Assembly: GCA_003161495.1 (NCBI GenBank)
Contig: PMOP01000222.1
Span: forward strand, 1-11,061
Length of the DNA: 11,061 nt
From: Acidobacteriota bacterium
GTDB lineage: Bacteria; Acidobacteriota; Terriglobia; Acidiferrales; UBA7541
Reading direction: 5' to 3'
Of this stretch, positions 1 through 7,274 are shown one piece after another (position 1 is the first letter of the stretch; each line of letters starts with the position of its first letter). The position numbers and the translations under genes were made by a program. The notes under the pieces were generated by a model. It saw only the letters and a program-made list of their open reading frames with translations. It searched no databases and was not told the origin of the DNA.

Positions 1-712
1 TTACCCGATGGAAATGGACAATTTTGCCGCCTTGCCGGTATCCACCTTCGATCACTGGTGGATGAAACAGCTCGGCTTCAAAGCGCGCAATAAAGCCAAG
101 CAGGCAGAGAAAAAAGGAGTAACGCTGCGCGAAGTTCCGTTCGATGACGCGCTCGTGAAGGGAATCTGGGAAATTTATAATGAGTGTCCTGTCCGCCAGG
201 GACGGCCATTCAGCCACTACGGAAAAGACATCGAGACGGTCCGCAAGGAAGAGGCCACGTATCTCGACAGTAGCATTTTCATTGGCGCCTATCTCGGCGA
301 TGCGCTGATCGGCTTCATCAAGCTGGTGAAGGACGAAACCGGGATACAGGCCGGCCTGATGAACATCGTGTCCATGATCCAGCATCGGGATAAAGCTCCC
401 ACGAACGCGTTGGTCGCGCAGGCGGTCCGGTCCTGCGCCGAACGGCATATTTCCTATCTCGTATACTCGAACTTCGCCTACGGAAAAAAACAGCCGGACA
501 GCGTGGCGGACTTCAAGGAACGCAATGGGTTCCTGAAAATCGATGTGCCGCGCTACTACGTTCCTCTGACTACGATTGGTTCGGCCGCTTTGCGAATGGG
601 GCTGCACCACCGATTCGCGGATCATCTTCCCGAACCCTGGGTTGCCAAAGTGCGCGAGTTTCGGAACAACTGGTACAGCCGCAAATTCCAATCCGCAACG
701 GAAGCGTCGTAG
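1..712 (+). CDS. GNAT/FemAB-like acyltransferase-fold protein, 5'-truncated by window edge
   Basis: The frame is open to the window edge (Tyr-Pro codons precede the first ATG at 8), so the ATG at 8 is probably internal and the true N-terminus lies upstream. The visible part is about 234 residues. It shows a basic helix near residues 24-37, then a GNAT-like core: the strand pair FIGAYLGDALIGFIKL (91-106), the stretch PTNALVAQAVRSCAERHI (131-148), and the terminal motif FKERNGF (169-175), typical of the last strand of GNAT/FemAB acyl-transfer folds. Members of this fold move an acyl or aminoacyl group to an amine. Here the acceptor is unknown; an amino sugar or a precursor in the polysaccharide pathway is an inference from position. 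The stop lies 13 nt before the next start, so the two genes are very probably co-transcribed. From memory it resembles a hypothetical-protein family found in polysaccharide clusters of soil bacteria. The fold is fairly secure, the function is not. Confidence 0.72.
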   Translation, partial: YPMEMDNFAALPVSTFDHWWMKQLGFKARNKAKQAEKKGVTLREVPFDDALVKGIWEIYNECPVRQGRPFSHYGKDIETVRKEEATYLDSSIFIGAYLGDALIGFIKLVKDETGIQAGLMNIVSMIQHRDKAPTNALVAQAVRSCAERHISYLVYSNFAYGKKQPDSVADFKERNGFLKIDVPRYYVPLTTIGSAALRMGLHHRFADHLPEPWVAKVREFRNNWYSRKFQSATEAS

Positions 713-725
713 GGACGACAACTGC

Positions 726-2549
726 ATGCCCGGAATTGTTGGTCTAATTACGAAAAAGCCGCGAGAACGGGTTGAGCCGGAGCTGCTGCGAATGCTTGCA
801 GCCATTCGACATGAATCTTTCTATGAAACCGGCACTTGGGCCGATGAGGGATTGGGAGTCTACGTCGGATGGTCTGCGAGGAAAGGATCCTTCTCGGATG
901 GCATGCCGGTTCGGAATGAGCGCGGGGATGTGTCGCTCGTTTTTTCCGGCGAAGAATTTTCCGCGCCTGAAGCCATCACTTGCCTGAAAAAAAAGGGCCA
1001 CGCATTCGAGGCGGCTGACGCATCCTATCTCGTTCATCTCGCCGAAGAAAATCCCAACTTCCCCGCGAGCCTGAACGGACGATTTCAAGGATTGCTGGCC
1101 GATCGGAAGCAGGGAACAACGACACTCTTCAACGACCGGTACGGCATGCACCGGATTTATTATCACGAATCCAAGGACGGTTTTTATTTCGCTGCGGAAG
1201 CCAAAGCGATCCTGGCAGTCCGCACGGAGCTTCGCAGGACGGACGCTCGGGGCTTGGGCGAGCTGATTACATGCGGCTGCGTGCTGGAAAATCGTACGAT
1301 CTTTGACGGTATCCACATCCTTCCGCCAGCTTCATCCTGGGTATTTCGCAATGGCACATTGGAGAAGAAGGCCAGTTATTTCCAGCCTCAGGAGTGGGAA
1401 CAACAGGAGCAGCTGGATCCCGAAACGTACTATCAAGAATTGCGAGAAGTTTTCCAGAAAACTCTGCCGTGCTACTTCGCAGGCTCGGAAAAAATTGGAG
1501 TATCGCTAACGGGCGGCCTGGATAGCCGGATGATTATGGCCTGGCACAAATCTCCGCCGGGTTCGTTGGCCTGTTATTCGTTCGGAGGAAGCTATCGTGA
1601 CTGCCAGGATGTTGTTATTGCGCGCAAAGTAGCGAAGGCGTGCGGCCAAACGCACCAGGTCATCCCTGTCGCGGAAGAATTTCTCGCCGCGTTTCCTCAT
1701 TACGCGGAGCGAACTGTCTATCTGACCGACGGATGCGTGGACACCTCGCACTCTCCTGATTTGTTTGTAAACGAAAGGGCGCGCCAAATCGCCCCCGCCC
1801 GGATGACCGGAAACTATGGAGGCGAAGTGTTGCGCCGGGTTCGGGCATTCAAGCCGGGCTCGCCAACCGCGGGACTTTTTCGACCCGATCTGGACCCATA
1901 TTTCGGACAAGCTAAAACAACGTACGACGAAATCATAAATACCCACCCGCTCACCTTCGCGGTTTTCCGGCAAGCGCCGTGGCACCATTACGGGCTACTT
2001 TCGCTGGAGCAGACTCAACTCGCATTGCGCTCGCCGTTTCTAGACAATGGTTTGGTCAAGAAAGTTTTTCAGGTGCCGGATTCCGCCTGCCGCGACAATC
2101 AAGTTTCATTGCGGCTGATCGAGGATGGCAACCCGGCGCTCAATAAAATCCGCACGGACCGCGGCCTGGCCGGAAACCATAACGCGCTCGTTTCCGCCTG
2201 GAACCGCGCATATTTCGAGTTCACCTATAAAGCCGAGTATGCGTATGATTACGGTATGCCCCAGTGGGTAGCCAAGGTGGATCACTTGCTTTCGCCGTTG
2301 CATCTGGAGCGCCTTTTTCTTGGGAGGCAAAAGTTTTATCACTTTCGAGTCTGGTATCGCGATCGACTCTCCGCGTACGTCAAGGGAATATTGCTCGATC
2401 GGCGCACGCTGTCTCGCCCGTACCTGAATGCGAAAAAAGTTGAGGAAGTGGTGCGTGGCCATCTTCAAGGCGACAGGAATTATACGACCGAGATTCACAA
2501 ACTGCTGACACTGGAACACACGCACCGTCTTTTCGTGGACGCCATATGA
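726..2549 (+). CDS. Asparagine-synthetase-like amidotransferase with Pro in place of the glutaminase Cys
   Basis: The protein has 607 residues from the ATG at 726. The open frame runs further upstream, but that part overlaps the previous gene and looks like out-of-frame sequence, whereas MPGIVGL matches the start of class II glutamine amidotransferases. Known AsnB proteins begin MCGIVG; the N-terminal Cys is the glutaminase nucleophile. Here residue 2 is Pro, so glutamine hydrolysis should fail. The rest of that domain remains: LNGRF with Asn117-Gly118, matching the oxyanion-hole pair, and FNDRYGMHRIYYH. The C-terminal synthetase domain carries the ATP-pyrophosphatase loop as SLTGGLDSR (TGGLDS at 262-267), followed by SFGG and DCQDVVIARKVAK. 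ATP-dependent adenylation of a carboxylate is therefore likely. The amine donor may be free ammonia, a partner protein or another amine, as in beta-lactam synthetase or lasso cyclase relatives, which also use degenerate N-domains. Next to polymerase and flippase genes, a uronic-acid or acyl group on the glycan is a reasonable substrate (inference). Confidence 0.88.
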   Translation: MPGIVGLITKKPRERVEPELLRMLAAIRHESFYETGTWADEGLGVYVGWSARKGSFSDGMPVRNERGDVSLVFSGEEFSAPEAITCLKKKGHAFEAADASYLVHLAEENPNFPASLNGRFQGLLADRKQGTTTLFNDRYGMHRIYYHESKDGFYFAAEAKAILAVRTELRRTDARGLGELITCGCVLENRTIFDGIHILPPASSWVFRNGTLEKKASYFQPQEWEQQEQLDPETYYQELREVFQKTLPCYFAGSEKIGVSLTGGLDSRMIMAWHKSPPGSLACYSFGGSYRDCQDVVIARKVAKACGQTHQVIPVAEEFLAAFPHYAERTVYLTDGCVDTSHSPDLFVNERARQIAPARMTGNYGGEVLRRVRAFKPGSPTAGLFRPDLDPYFGQAKTTYDEIINTHPLTFAVFRQAPWHHYGLLSLEQTQLALRSPFLDNGLVKKVFQVPDSACRDNQVSLRLIEDGNPALNKIRTDRGLAGNHNALVSAWNRAYFEFTYKAEYAYDYGMPQWVAKVDHLLSPLHLERLFLGRQKFYHFRVWYRDRLSAYVKGILLDRRTLSRPYLNAKKVEEVVRGHLQGDRNYTTEIHKLLTLEHTHRLFVDAI

Positions 2550-2590
2550 TTTCGCAAATCCAATTCGATCAATACGCGGCAGGTCGATAA

Positions 2591-4012
2591 ATGCCTCCAG
2601 CAATCGCTTCCGCCATATTCGCCGTCGGTATCTTCGGTCTTTTCATACTTGATCGAGACCGCGAAGCCAAGACTTCCAAAGCCCTTTGGATTCCAGTCCT
2701 GTGGCTGTTGATCAACGGGTCGCGACCGGTATCCATGTGGCTGCAACTGTCGACCCCGATGGACACACCCGATCAATACCTGGACGGCAGCCCGTTTGAT
2801 CGAGTCGTATATTTGGTGTTGTTGATCGCCGGCTTGATTGTGCTGGTTCGGAGGGGGCGGAAGGTCGGAACGCTCTTGCGCGCGAACGCCCCAATCATTA
2901 TTTTTTTTCTCTTCTGCTTCGCGAGCATCTTCTGGTCTGACTATACGTTTGTCGCATTCAAGAGGTGGTCCAAGGCCATCGGCGACGTCGTGATGGTCTT
3001 GATTGTATTTACAGACCTCGACCCGGAAGCGGCACTAAAGCGGCTGCTGACGCGCGTTGCGTACGTGTTGTTGCCGATGTCTGTCCTGTTCATTAAATAT
3101 TACCCGGAGCTTGGGCGCAGTTTCAATCAATGGACTTGGACCAATATGTACAGCGGCGTCTCCACGACCAAGAACGGACTCGGGACAATCTGTTTGATTT
3201 TCGGTTTGCTCCCCGTATGGCGTTTTTTCGCGGTATACCGTGACAAAGAAGATACGCACAGGATGCGGAAACTGACGGCCTACACGGCCGTAATCGCGAT
3301 GGTTCTTTGGCTCTTCTGGACCGCAAATTCGATGACCTCCTTTGCCTGCTTCGTCATGGCTTCCGGCCTGATCATGGCGACGAATCTTCGTGGATTTGAC
3401 GGAAAACCCTGGGTCGCCCACTTCATCATAGCGATGATGATTTCGCTTTCCTTGTTTGCTCTGTTCTTTGATTCGGGAGGGAATCTGGTCGGAACCCTGG
3501 GCCGAGACACGACCATGACCGGCCGCACAGGGATCTGGAAAGCGGTGTTGTCCGTGAGTGGTAACCCTTGGTATGGAACCGGCTTCGAGAGCTTTTGGCT
3601 TGGGGAACGGCTGCAGAGGGTTTGGGACATGACCGAAAAGGGCATTCAGGAGGCTCACGACGGTTATCTGGAGGTTTACCTCAACCTCGGGTGGATAGGC
3701 GTCGGTCTGTTGGCTCTTCTCATTGCAACGGGATACCGGAACGTTATGGCTGTGTTTCGCCGGGACCCGAACGCGGGACGAATCAGGCTGGCATTTTTCG
3801 CCGTTGTCGTAGTCTACAATTTTACCGAGGCAGGCTTTAGAATGATGGGCCCGGTATGGATTGCCTTCCTGCTGGCGACCATGGCAATTCCGATTGCCCC
3901 TGTTTCAGAGGATTCGCCGCCGCCCGAGCCTGTTTTCGCCGATACCGTCGTTAAAGCCAAGCCGCAGGTTGAATATGCGGCTTCCGGCCGCTTCCGTAAG
4001 GAACCTGTTTGA
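2591..4012 (+). CDS. O-antigen ligase/polymerase family membrane protein (ExoQ/WaaL-like)
   Basis: This is a 473-residue polytopic inner-membrane protein with about ten hydrophobic segments, for example near residues 3-20, 72-87, 100-114, 130-142, 155-170, 198-215, 231-260, 276-294, 363-380 and 398-413. The family signatures are visible: STTKNGLGT (191-199), GRTGIWK (311-317) followed by NPWYGTGFESFW (325-336), and EAHDGYLEVYLNLG (354-367). The last is the large periplasmic-loop region whose His (356 here) is conserved in the Wzy_C/WaaL family. Such proteins transfer lipid-linked glycans onto an acceptor or polymerise repeat units in the periplasm; sequence alone does not separate ligase from polymerase. 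With the flippase directly after it, a Wzx/Wzy-type pathway is the simplest reading. The ATG follows the previous stop by 41 nt and has a modest AGGT element 7 nt upstream. The tail after residue 433 is polar and rich in Pro, Glu and Lys, probably cytoplasmic. Confidence 0.88.
   Translation: MPPAIASAIFAVGIFGLFILDRDREAKTSKALWIPVLWLLINGSRPVSMWLQLSTPMDTPDQYLDGSPFDRVVYLVLLIAGLIVLVRRGRKVGTLLRANAPIIIFFLFCFASIFWSDYTFVAFKRWSKAIGDVVMVLIVFTDLDPEAALKRLLTRVAYVLLPMSVLFIKYYPELGRSFNQWTWTNMYSGVSTTKNGLGTICLIFGLLPVWRFFAVYRDKEDTHRMRKLTAYTAVIAMVLWLFWTANSMTSFACFVMASGLIMATNLRGFDGKPWVAHFIIAMMISLSLFALFFDSGGNLVGTLGRDTTMTGRTGIWKAVLSVSGNPWYGTGFESFWLGERLQRVWDMTEKGIQEAHDGYLEVYLNLGWIGVGLLALLIATGYRNVMAVFRRDPNAGRIRLAFFAVVVVYNFTEAGFRMMGPVWIAFLLATMAIPIAPVSEDSPPPEPVFADTVVKAKPQVEYAASGRFRKEPV
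3997..4012 (+). promoter_or_regulatory. Shine-Dalgarno and TTG start within a 4-nt stop/start overlap
   Basis: TAAGGA at 3997-4002 lies 6 nt before a TTG codon at 4009-4011, which shares TTGA with the TGA stop of the ligase/polymerase gene. No in-frame ATG occurs until well into the flippase, where it would remove the conserved N-terminal region. The nearby ATGs at 4022 and 4052 are in another frame. The arrangement supports translational coupling of the membrane pair. Confidence 0.65.
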
Positions 4013-5619
4013 AACCATTCGATGAAAGTGGCGCGTTCCGGCCTGTTGCCAATGAAAGCGAATTGCGCGGCCTTGCCGTACGTGGTGCCGGCGCAACCCT
4101 TCTTTCGGGCGGCATGGGCGTGGCGGTACAAATTATCGCCACCATAACCCTGGCCCGCCTACTGACTCCTTCCGATTTTGGCGTTGTGGCCATGGTGACG
4201 ACGTTCAGCTTGCTGCTCTCGAATTTCGGCACAAACGGGTTCACGGAAGCCATACTTCAATTCGATGAAGTGAATCACGCTCTGGTCAGCAACATTTTCT
4301 GGATCAATTTCGGCGCGGGGATACTTCTCACGGCTGCGTTCGCCGGAGCGGGAACGTTGTTGGCGCAGTTCTACCATGATCCGCGCGTGGCAAATGTAGC
4401 TGTTGGCACGTCGCTGGGAATCCTGATCAGCAGCACGTCGGTCGAGCACCAGGCTCTGCTCAAACGTGCCATGTGTTTTTCCGCACTTTCCGTAAACGAC
4501 TTTGTATCTCGAACTGTTTCTGTGATTGTTTCGATCCTGCTGGCATGGGTGGGTTGGAGATATTGGGCGCTCGTTGCCGGCGTCGTGGCGGTGCCGGTCA
4601 GCTCATCCATTGGGGCATGGATTCTTTGCAGATGGACCCCGGGATTGCCGCGGCGTGCAGCCAACACGGGGCCGATGGTGCGGTTCGCCATGCATGTGTA
4701 TGGGCGCTTCACAGTCAACTATTTTTCGCGGAACACCGACAACCTCCTGGTGGGCTGGCGATTCAACGCCGCATCCCTGGGGTTCTACAAAAAGGCATAT
4801 GATTTGTTCGCGCTCTCAACCAGTCTGCTCGTATCACCGCTCTCGAATGTCGCGGTTGCCGCTCTGAGCCGGTTTGATCCACGCTCCACTCAGTTCCGAA
4901 GGTACTTCCTGAACGCTCTCGCAGTCATGGCGTTTGTCGGCATGGGCCTTGGCGTAAACCTCACGCTGGTGGGAAAAGATGTGATTCGGCTGCTGCTCGG
5001 ATATAAATGGGAGGAGTCCGGGCGAATCTTCATGTTCTTCGGGCCGGGCATCGGGATCATGATGCTGTACTTCACTCACGGCTGGATTCATCTCTCCATC
5101 GGAAGAGCGGACCGGTGGATTCGCTGGGGAATTGTGGAGTTTGTTTGTACCTTTTTGATGTTTCTGGTGGGATTGCACTGGGGTCCATCGGGGGTTGCTG
5201 TCGCATGGACCGTATCGTTCTGGATTCTGACGCTCCCCTCGCTTTGGTACGCGGGGAGGCCTGTGCAATTCGGAGTCGCCCCAATGCTTGCGGCTGTGTG
5301 GAAGTTTGTGCTTGCATCCGCTGTGGCCGGCGGCGCCACGGCATTCATCATCTTGAAAATCCCCAGTGTCTTCTCGGGCCCTAGCAGAATTGAGGCCGTT
5401 GTCCGAATCGGTATGAGTTCCATAATTTTCGTAACTCTCTATGTCGGAGCGGTGGTTGTATTGTATGGAGGATTCACGCCGCTCTATCAGCTCGCCAGGC
5501 TCCTGCGGGAAATGTCCCCCCTGGGAAGGCTTTCAAAGCCATCCTCGGTATCCGAGATGGCTTGTGCCACGGCCTCGGGCGAAGCGTTTCCGACATCAAC
5601 GGGAAGGGAACCTCATTAA
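4009..5619 (+). CDS. Wzx-like lipopolysaccharide/polysaccharide flippase (MOP superfamily)
   Basis: The protein has 536 residues and starts at a TTG. It is strongly hydrophobic, with roughly 12-14 membrane segments. The N-terminus is typical of the polysaccharide transporter branch (WzxC-like): RGAGATLLSGGMGVAVQI, then TLARLLTPSDFGVVAMV, which matches the family pattern of an LxPxDFG turn after the first helix. FAMHVYGRFTVNYFSRNTD, DNLLVGWRF and LGFYKKAYDL in the middle are also family-like. These proteins move undecaprenyl-pyrophosphate-linked repeat units across the inner membrane, and partnership with the preceding Wzy/WaaL-type protein is expected. The ligase stop and the flippase start overlap by 4 nt. 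The last roughly 35 residues are polar and low in hydrophobicity, probably a cytoplasmic tail. It is slightly longer than many Wzx proteins. The family call is secure; the exact substrate cannot be read from sequence. Confidence 0.9.
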   Translation: MKPFDESGAFRPVANESELRGLAVRGAGATLLSGGMGVAVQIIATITLARLLTPSDFGVVAMVTTFSLLLSNFGTNGFTEAILQFDEVNHALVSNIFWINFGAGILLTAAFAGAGTLLAQFYHDPRVANVAVGTSLGILISSTSVEHQALLKRAMCFSALSVNDFVSRTVSVIVSILLAWVGWRYWALVAGVVAVPVSSSIGAWILCRWTPGLPRRAANTGPMVRFAMHVYGRFTVNYFSRNTDNLLVGWRFNAASLGFYKKAYDLFALSTSLLVSPLSNVAVAALSRFDPRSTQFRRYFLNALAVMAFVGMGLGVNLTLVGKDVIRLLLGYKWEESGRIFMFFGPGIGIMMLYFTHGWIHLSIGRADRWIRWGIVEFVCTFLMFLVGLHWGPSGVAVAWTVSFWILTLPSLWYAGRPVQFGVAPMLAAVWKFVLASAVAGGATAFIILKIPSVFSGPSRIEAVVRIGMSSIIFVTLYVGAVVVLYGGFTPLYQLARLLREMSPLGRLSKPSSVSEMACATASGEAFPTSTGREPH

Positions 5620-5679
5620 TGCGATGGAATTGGAGGGTACAATAAGATTTGCTGGCCGGGCCACCGAAGAGGAGGCTTT

Positions 5680-6312
5680 ATGTCCTTAATGGAGAAGGCA
5701 CGTAACGCCTTTCGCGCTTTCCTTCAGATTCATGGAACCAGGAGAATTAAGAAATACGTTTGGGACACTGAATTCACACGAGGTGAGTGGAACAATCTCC
5801 AAGATACGCCCGACGATTGCGTGTACTCCTACATCGGGAAATATTCCAGCAAAGGAAATATCCTGGATCTCGGGTGCGGTTCAGGGAATACGGGAAGCGA
5901 ACTGGATGTTGCCGCATACCAAGACTACACGGGGGTTGATATTTCGGATGTTGCTGTCAGTAAGGCGAAGACGAGGGCGGAATTAAACGGTCGAACTGAT
6001 AAAAACCATTATTCCCAGTCAGACATTTTTAGTTACGTGCCCACTCAGCAATTCGACGTCATTCTGTTGAGGGATTGTATCTACTATATCCCCCTCGCAA
6101 AGGTCGCAGCGATGCTGGATCGATATTCAAATTATTTAAAGGAAGGTGGCGTATTTATCGTCAGAATATGGAGCGTAAGCGACAAGTACAAAGCGTTTGT
6201 AGACATTATCGAGAGCTTTTGTGACATCGTGGAAAAATATTCTTATGGCCAACCGGAAATGATGGTTATTATCTTTCGGCAGAGAAGGAACCATCTGCCC
6301 TCAGCCCGATGA
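5680..6312 (+). CDS. Class I SAM-dependent methyltransferase
   Basis: The protein has 210 residues with a Rossmann-type methyltransferase core. Motif I is ILDLGCGSGN (61-70), binding SAM; YTGVDIS (83-89) gives the acidic residue that contacts the SAM ribose; SQSDIF (112-117) is the motif that contacts adenine; FDVILLRDCIYYI (125-137) is motif IV. The N-terminal 55 residues form a helical cap. No metal-binding or sugar-specific signature is evident, so the substrate is inferred only from context: a sugar hydroxyl or terminal residue of the glycan, where methylation could also cap chains. The ATG at 5680 has a strong GGAGG at 5671-5675, only 4 nt away; the ATG at 5689 is a possible alternative with looser spacing. 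Sixty nt separate it from the flippase. GC is about 45% (hand count of 5701-6300), clearly below the upstream genes, which hints at separate acquisition. It is coupled to the next gene by ATGA. Confidence 0.86.
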   Translation: MSLMEKARNAFRAFLQIHGTRRIKKYVWDTEFTRGEWNNLQDTPDDCVYSYIGKYSSKGNILDLGCGSGNTGSELDVAAYQDYTGVDISDVAVSKAKTRAELNGRTDKNHYSQSDIFSYVPTQQFDVILLRDCIYYIPLAKVAAMLDRYSNYLKEGGVFIVRIWSVSDKYKAFVDIIESFCDIVEKYSYGQPEMMVIIFRQRRNHLPSAR

Positions 6313-7199
6313 AAATCGCTTACCTGATTCTTGCACATCAAAATCCGCGGCTTCTTCAGAGAGTGATCAAAACTCTTTCGTCGGAAAATTGCGCATTTTT
6401 CATTCACATCGATCGAAAAAGCAGTATGGAGCAATTTTCCGGTATTGCAGGCAAACATATTTTCTTCAGCACGGAACGCCTGCCTGTCTATTGGGGGGAA
6501 TTTTCTCAAGTAGAGGCGGCACTCCTTCTCGTCCAGCAGGCACTCGCCAGTCAACAACATTTCGATTACTTCATTCTCATGCAAGGGAGCGATTATCCGC
6601 TGAGAAGCGAGACCTACATACACAATTTCTTGGAACAGAATCGCGGTCTGGAATTCATGGACCTGGTGAAGATGCCGGCGCCGGGGAAACCACTATCCAG
6701 AATCAACACGGTGCGTTATCCATCCAATCAGCCGATCCGTCGTTTCGCTGCGAGAGTTCTGGCAAAACTGGGTCTGGCGCAACGAGACCATAGGAAATAT
6801 CTGGGCGGCTTAGAACCCTTCTCTGGTGGGGCCTGCTGGGCATTGTCGAGGGAGGCATGCCAGTATGTGTTGGAGTTCATGGATCGTAATCCGCATGTGG
6901 GGAATTTTTTTCAAAATACACCCGCGGCCGACGAGGCTCTCTTTCACACCATCCTGGGCAATTCGGCATTTGGATCCCGAATCCGGAAAAATCTGGTCTA
7001 TGCGGATTGGTCCGCCGAGGGGTCTCATCCTGAGATAATTACTCAACAACAAGTAGATCATTTCGGTATGCAGGAAAAAGTATGGCTAGACGACGTTTAC
7101 GGTTCCGGCGAGGCACTGTTTGCCCGAAAATTCTGCGATGACAATCTTGCCCTGCTGGAACAAATTGACGAAATGATATTGCGAAAGGAGAAGCACTAA
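6309..7199 (+). CDS. GT14 (core-2/I-branching type) glycosyltransferase
   Basis: The protein has 296 residues. The order of motifs matches family GT14: KIAYLILAHQNP at the N-terminus; FIHIDRKS (31-38); VYWGEFSQVEAALLL (60-74); FDYFILMQGSDYPLRS (85-100), the counterpart of the LLSGxDFPI motif; FSGGACWALSREA (171-183), the counterpart of GSQWFAL; and AADEALFHTIL (206-216), whose DE pair corresponds to the catalytic-base region of the fold. WSAEGSHPEII (234-244) is also family-like. Characterised animal members add beta-1,6-GlcNAc branches from UDP-GlcNAc; bacterial ones are poorly defined, so donor and linkage remain open. There is no signal peptide and it is probably cytosolic. The start overlaps the methyltransferase stop (ATGA, 6309-6312); the nearest purine-rich element is about 19 nt upstream, so translation probably depends on coupling. 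GC is about 50% by hand count of sampled lines. It is the last gene of this operon, with a convergent neighbour. Confidence 0.88.
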   Translation: MKIAYLILAHQNPRLLQRVIKTLSSENCAFFIHIDRKSSMEQFSGIAGKHIFFSTERLPVYWGEFSQVEAALLLVQQALASQQHFDYFILMQGSDYPLRSETYIHNFLEQNRGLEFMDLVKMPAPGKPLSRINTVRYPSNQPIRRFAARVLAKLGLAQRDHRKYLGGLEPFSGGACWALSREACQYVLEFMDRNPHVGNFFQNTPAADEALFHTILGNSAFGSRIRKNLVYADWSAEGSHPEIITQQQVDHFGMQEKVWLDDVYGSGEALFARKFCDDNLALLEQIDEMILRKEKH

Positions 7200-7217
7200 C
7201 CATGCAGCGCTTCTCCT
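7186..7217. terminator. Candidate bidirectional terminator hairpin between convergent genes
   Basis: A perfect 9-bp inverted repeat AGGAGAAGC (7186-7194) and GCTTCTCCT (7209-7217) has a 14-nt loop. The left arm covers the last codons and stop region of the GT14 gene. It lies between two convergent genes, where a shared terminator is expected. No U-tract follows on either strand, so intrinsic termination is uncertain and it may only stabilise mRNA ends. Confidence 0.4.
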
Positions 7218-7274
7218 CAAAGATTGCTCGAGCGGATCAAGCAGCAGCCCTTCGCATACTTCACTCGGGGATGC

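Noticed and set aside
576..725. Upstream extension of the amidotransferase frame to an earlier start
   Set aside because: It overlaps the preceding gene, its residues resemble no amidotransferase sequence, and the conserved N-terminus begins exactly at 726. The Cys codon just before that ATG would not place a nucleophile at the mature N-terminus.
744..1316. Long minus-strand open frame opposite the amidotransferase
   Set aside because: It lies wholly within a gene with clear family motifs on the other strand, and its translation shows no domain.
3035..3658. 207-codon minus-strand frame opposite the ligase/polymerase gene
   Set aside because: It is a shadow of the membrane-protein gene; its composition is polar and repetitive as expected for antisense of hydrophobic codons.
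5615..5643. Possible promoter (TACAAT at 5638-5643) before the methyltransferase
   Set aside because: No acceptable -35 element at 16-18 nt upstream; the -10 resemblance alone is weak.
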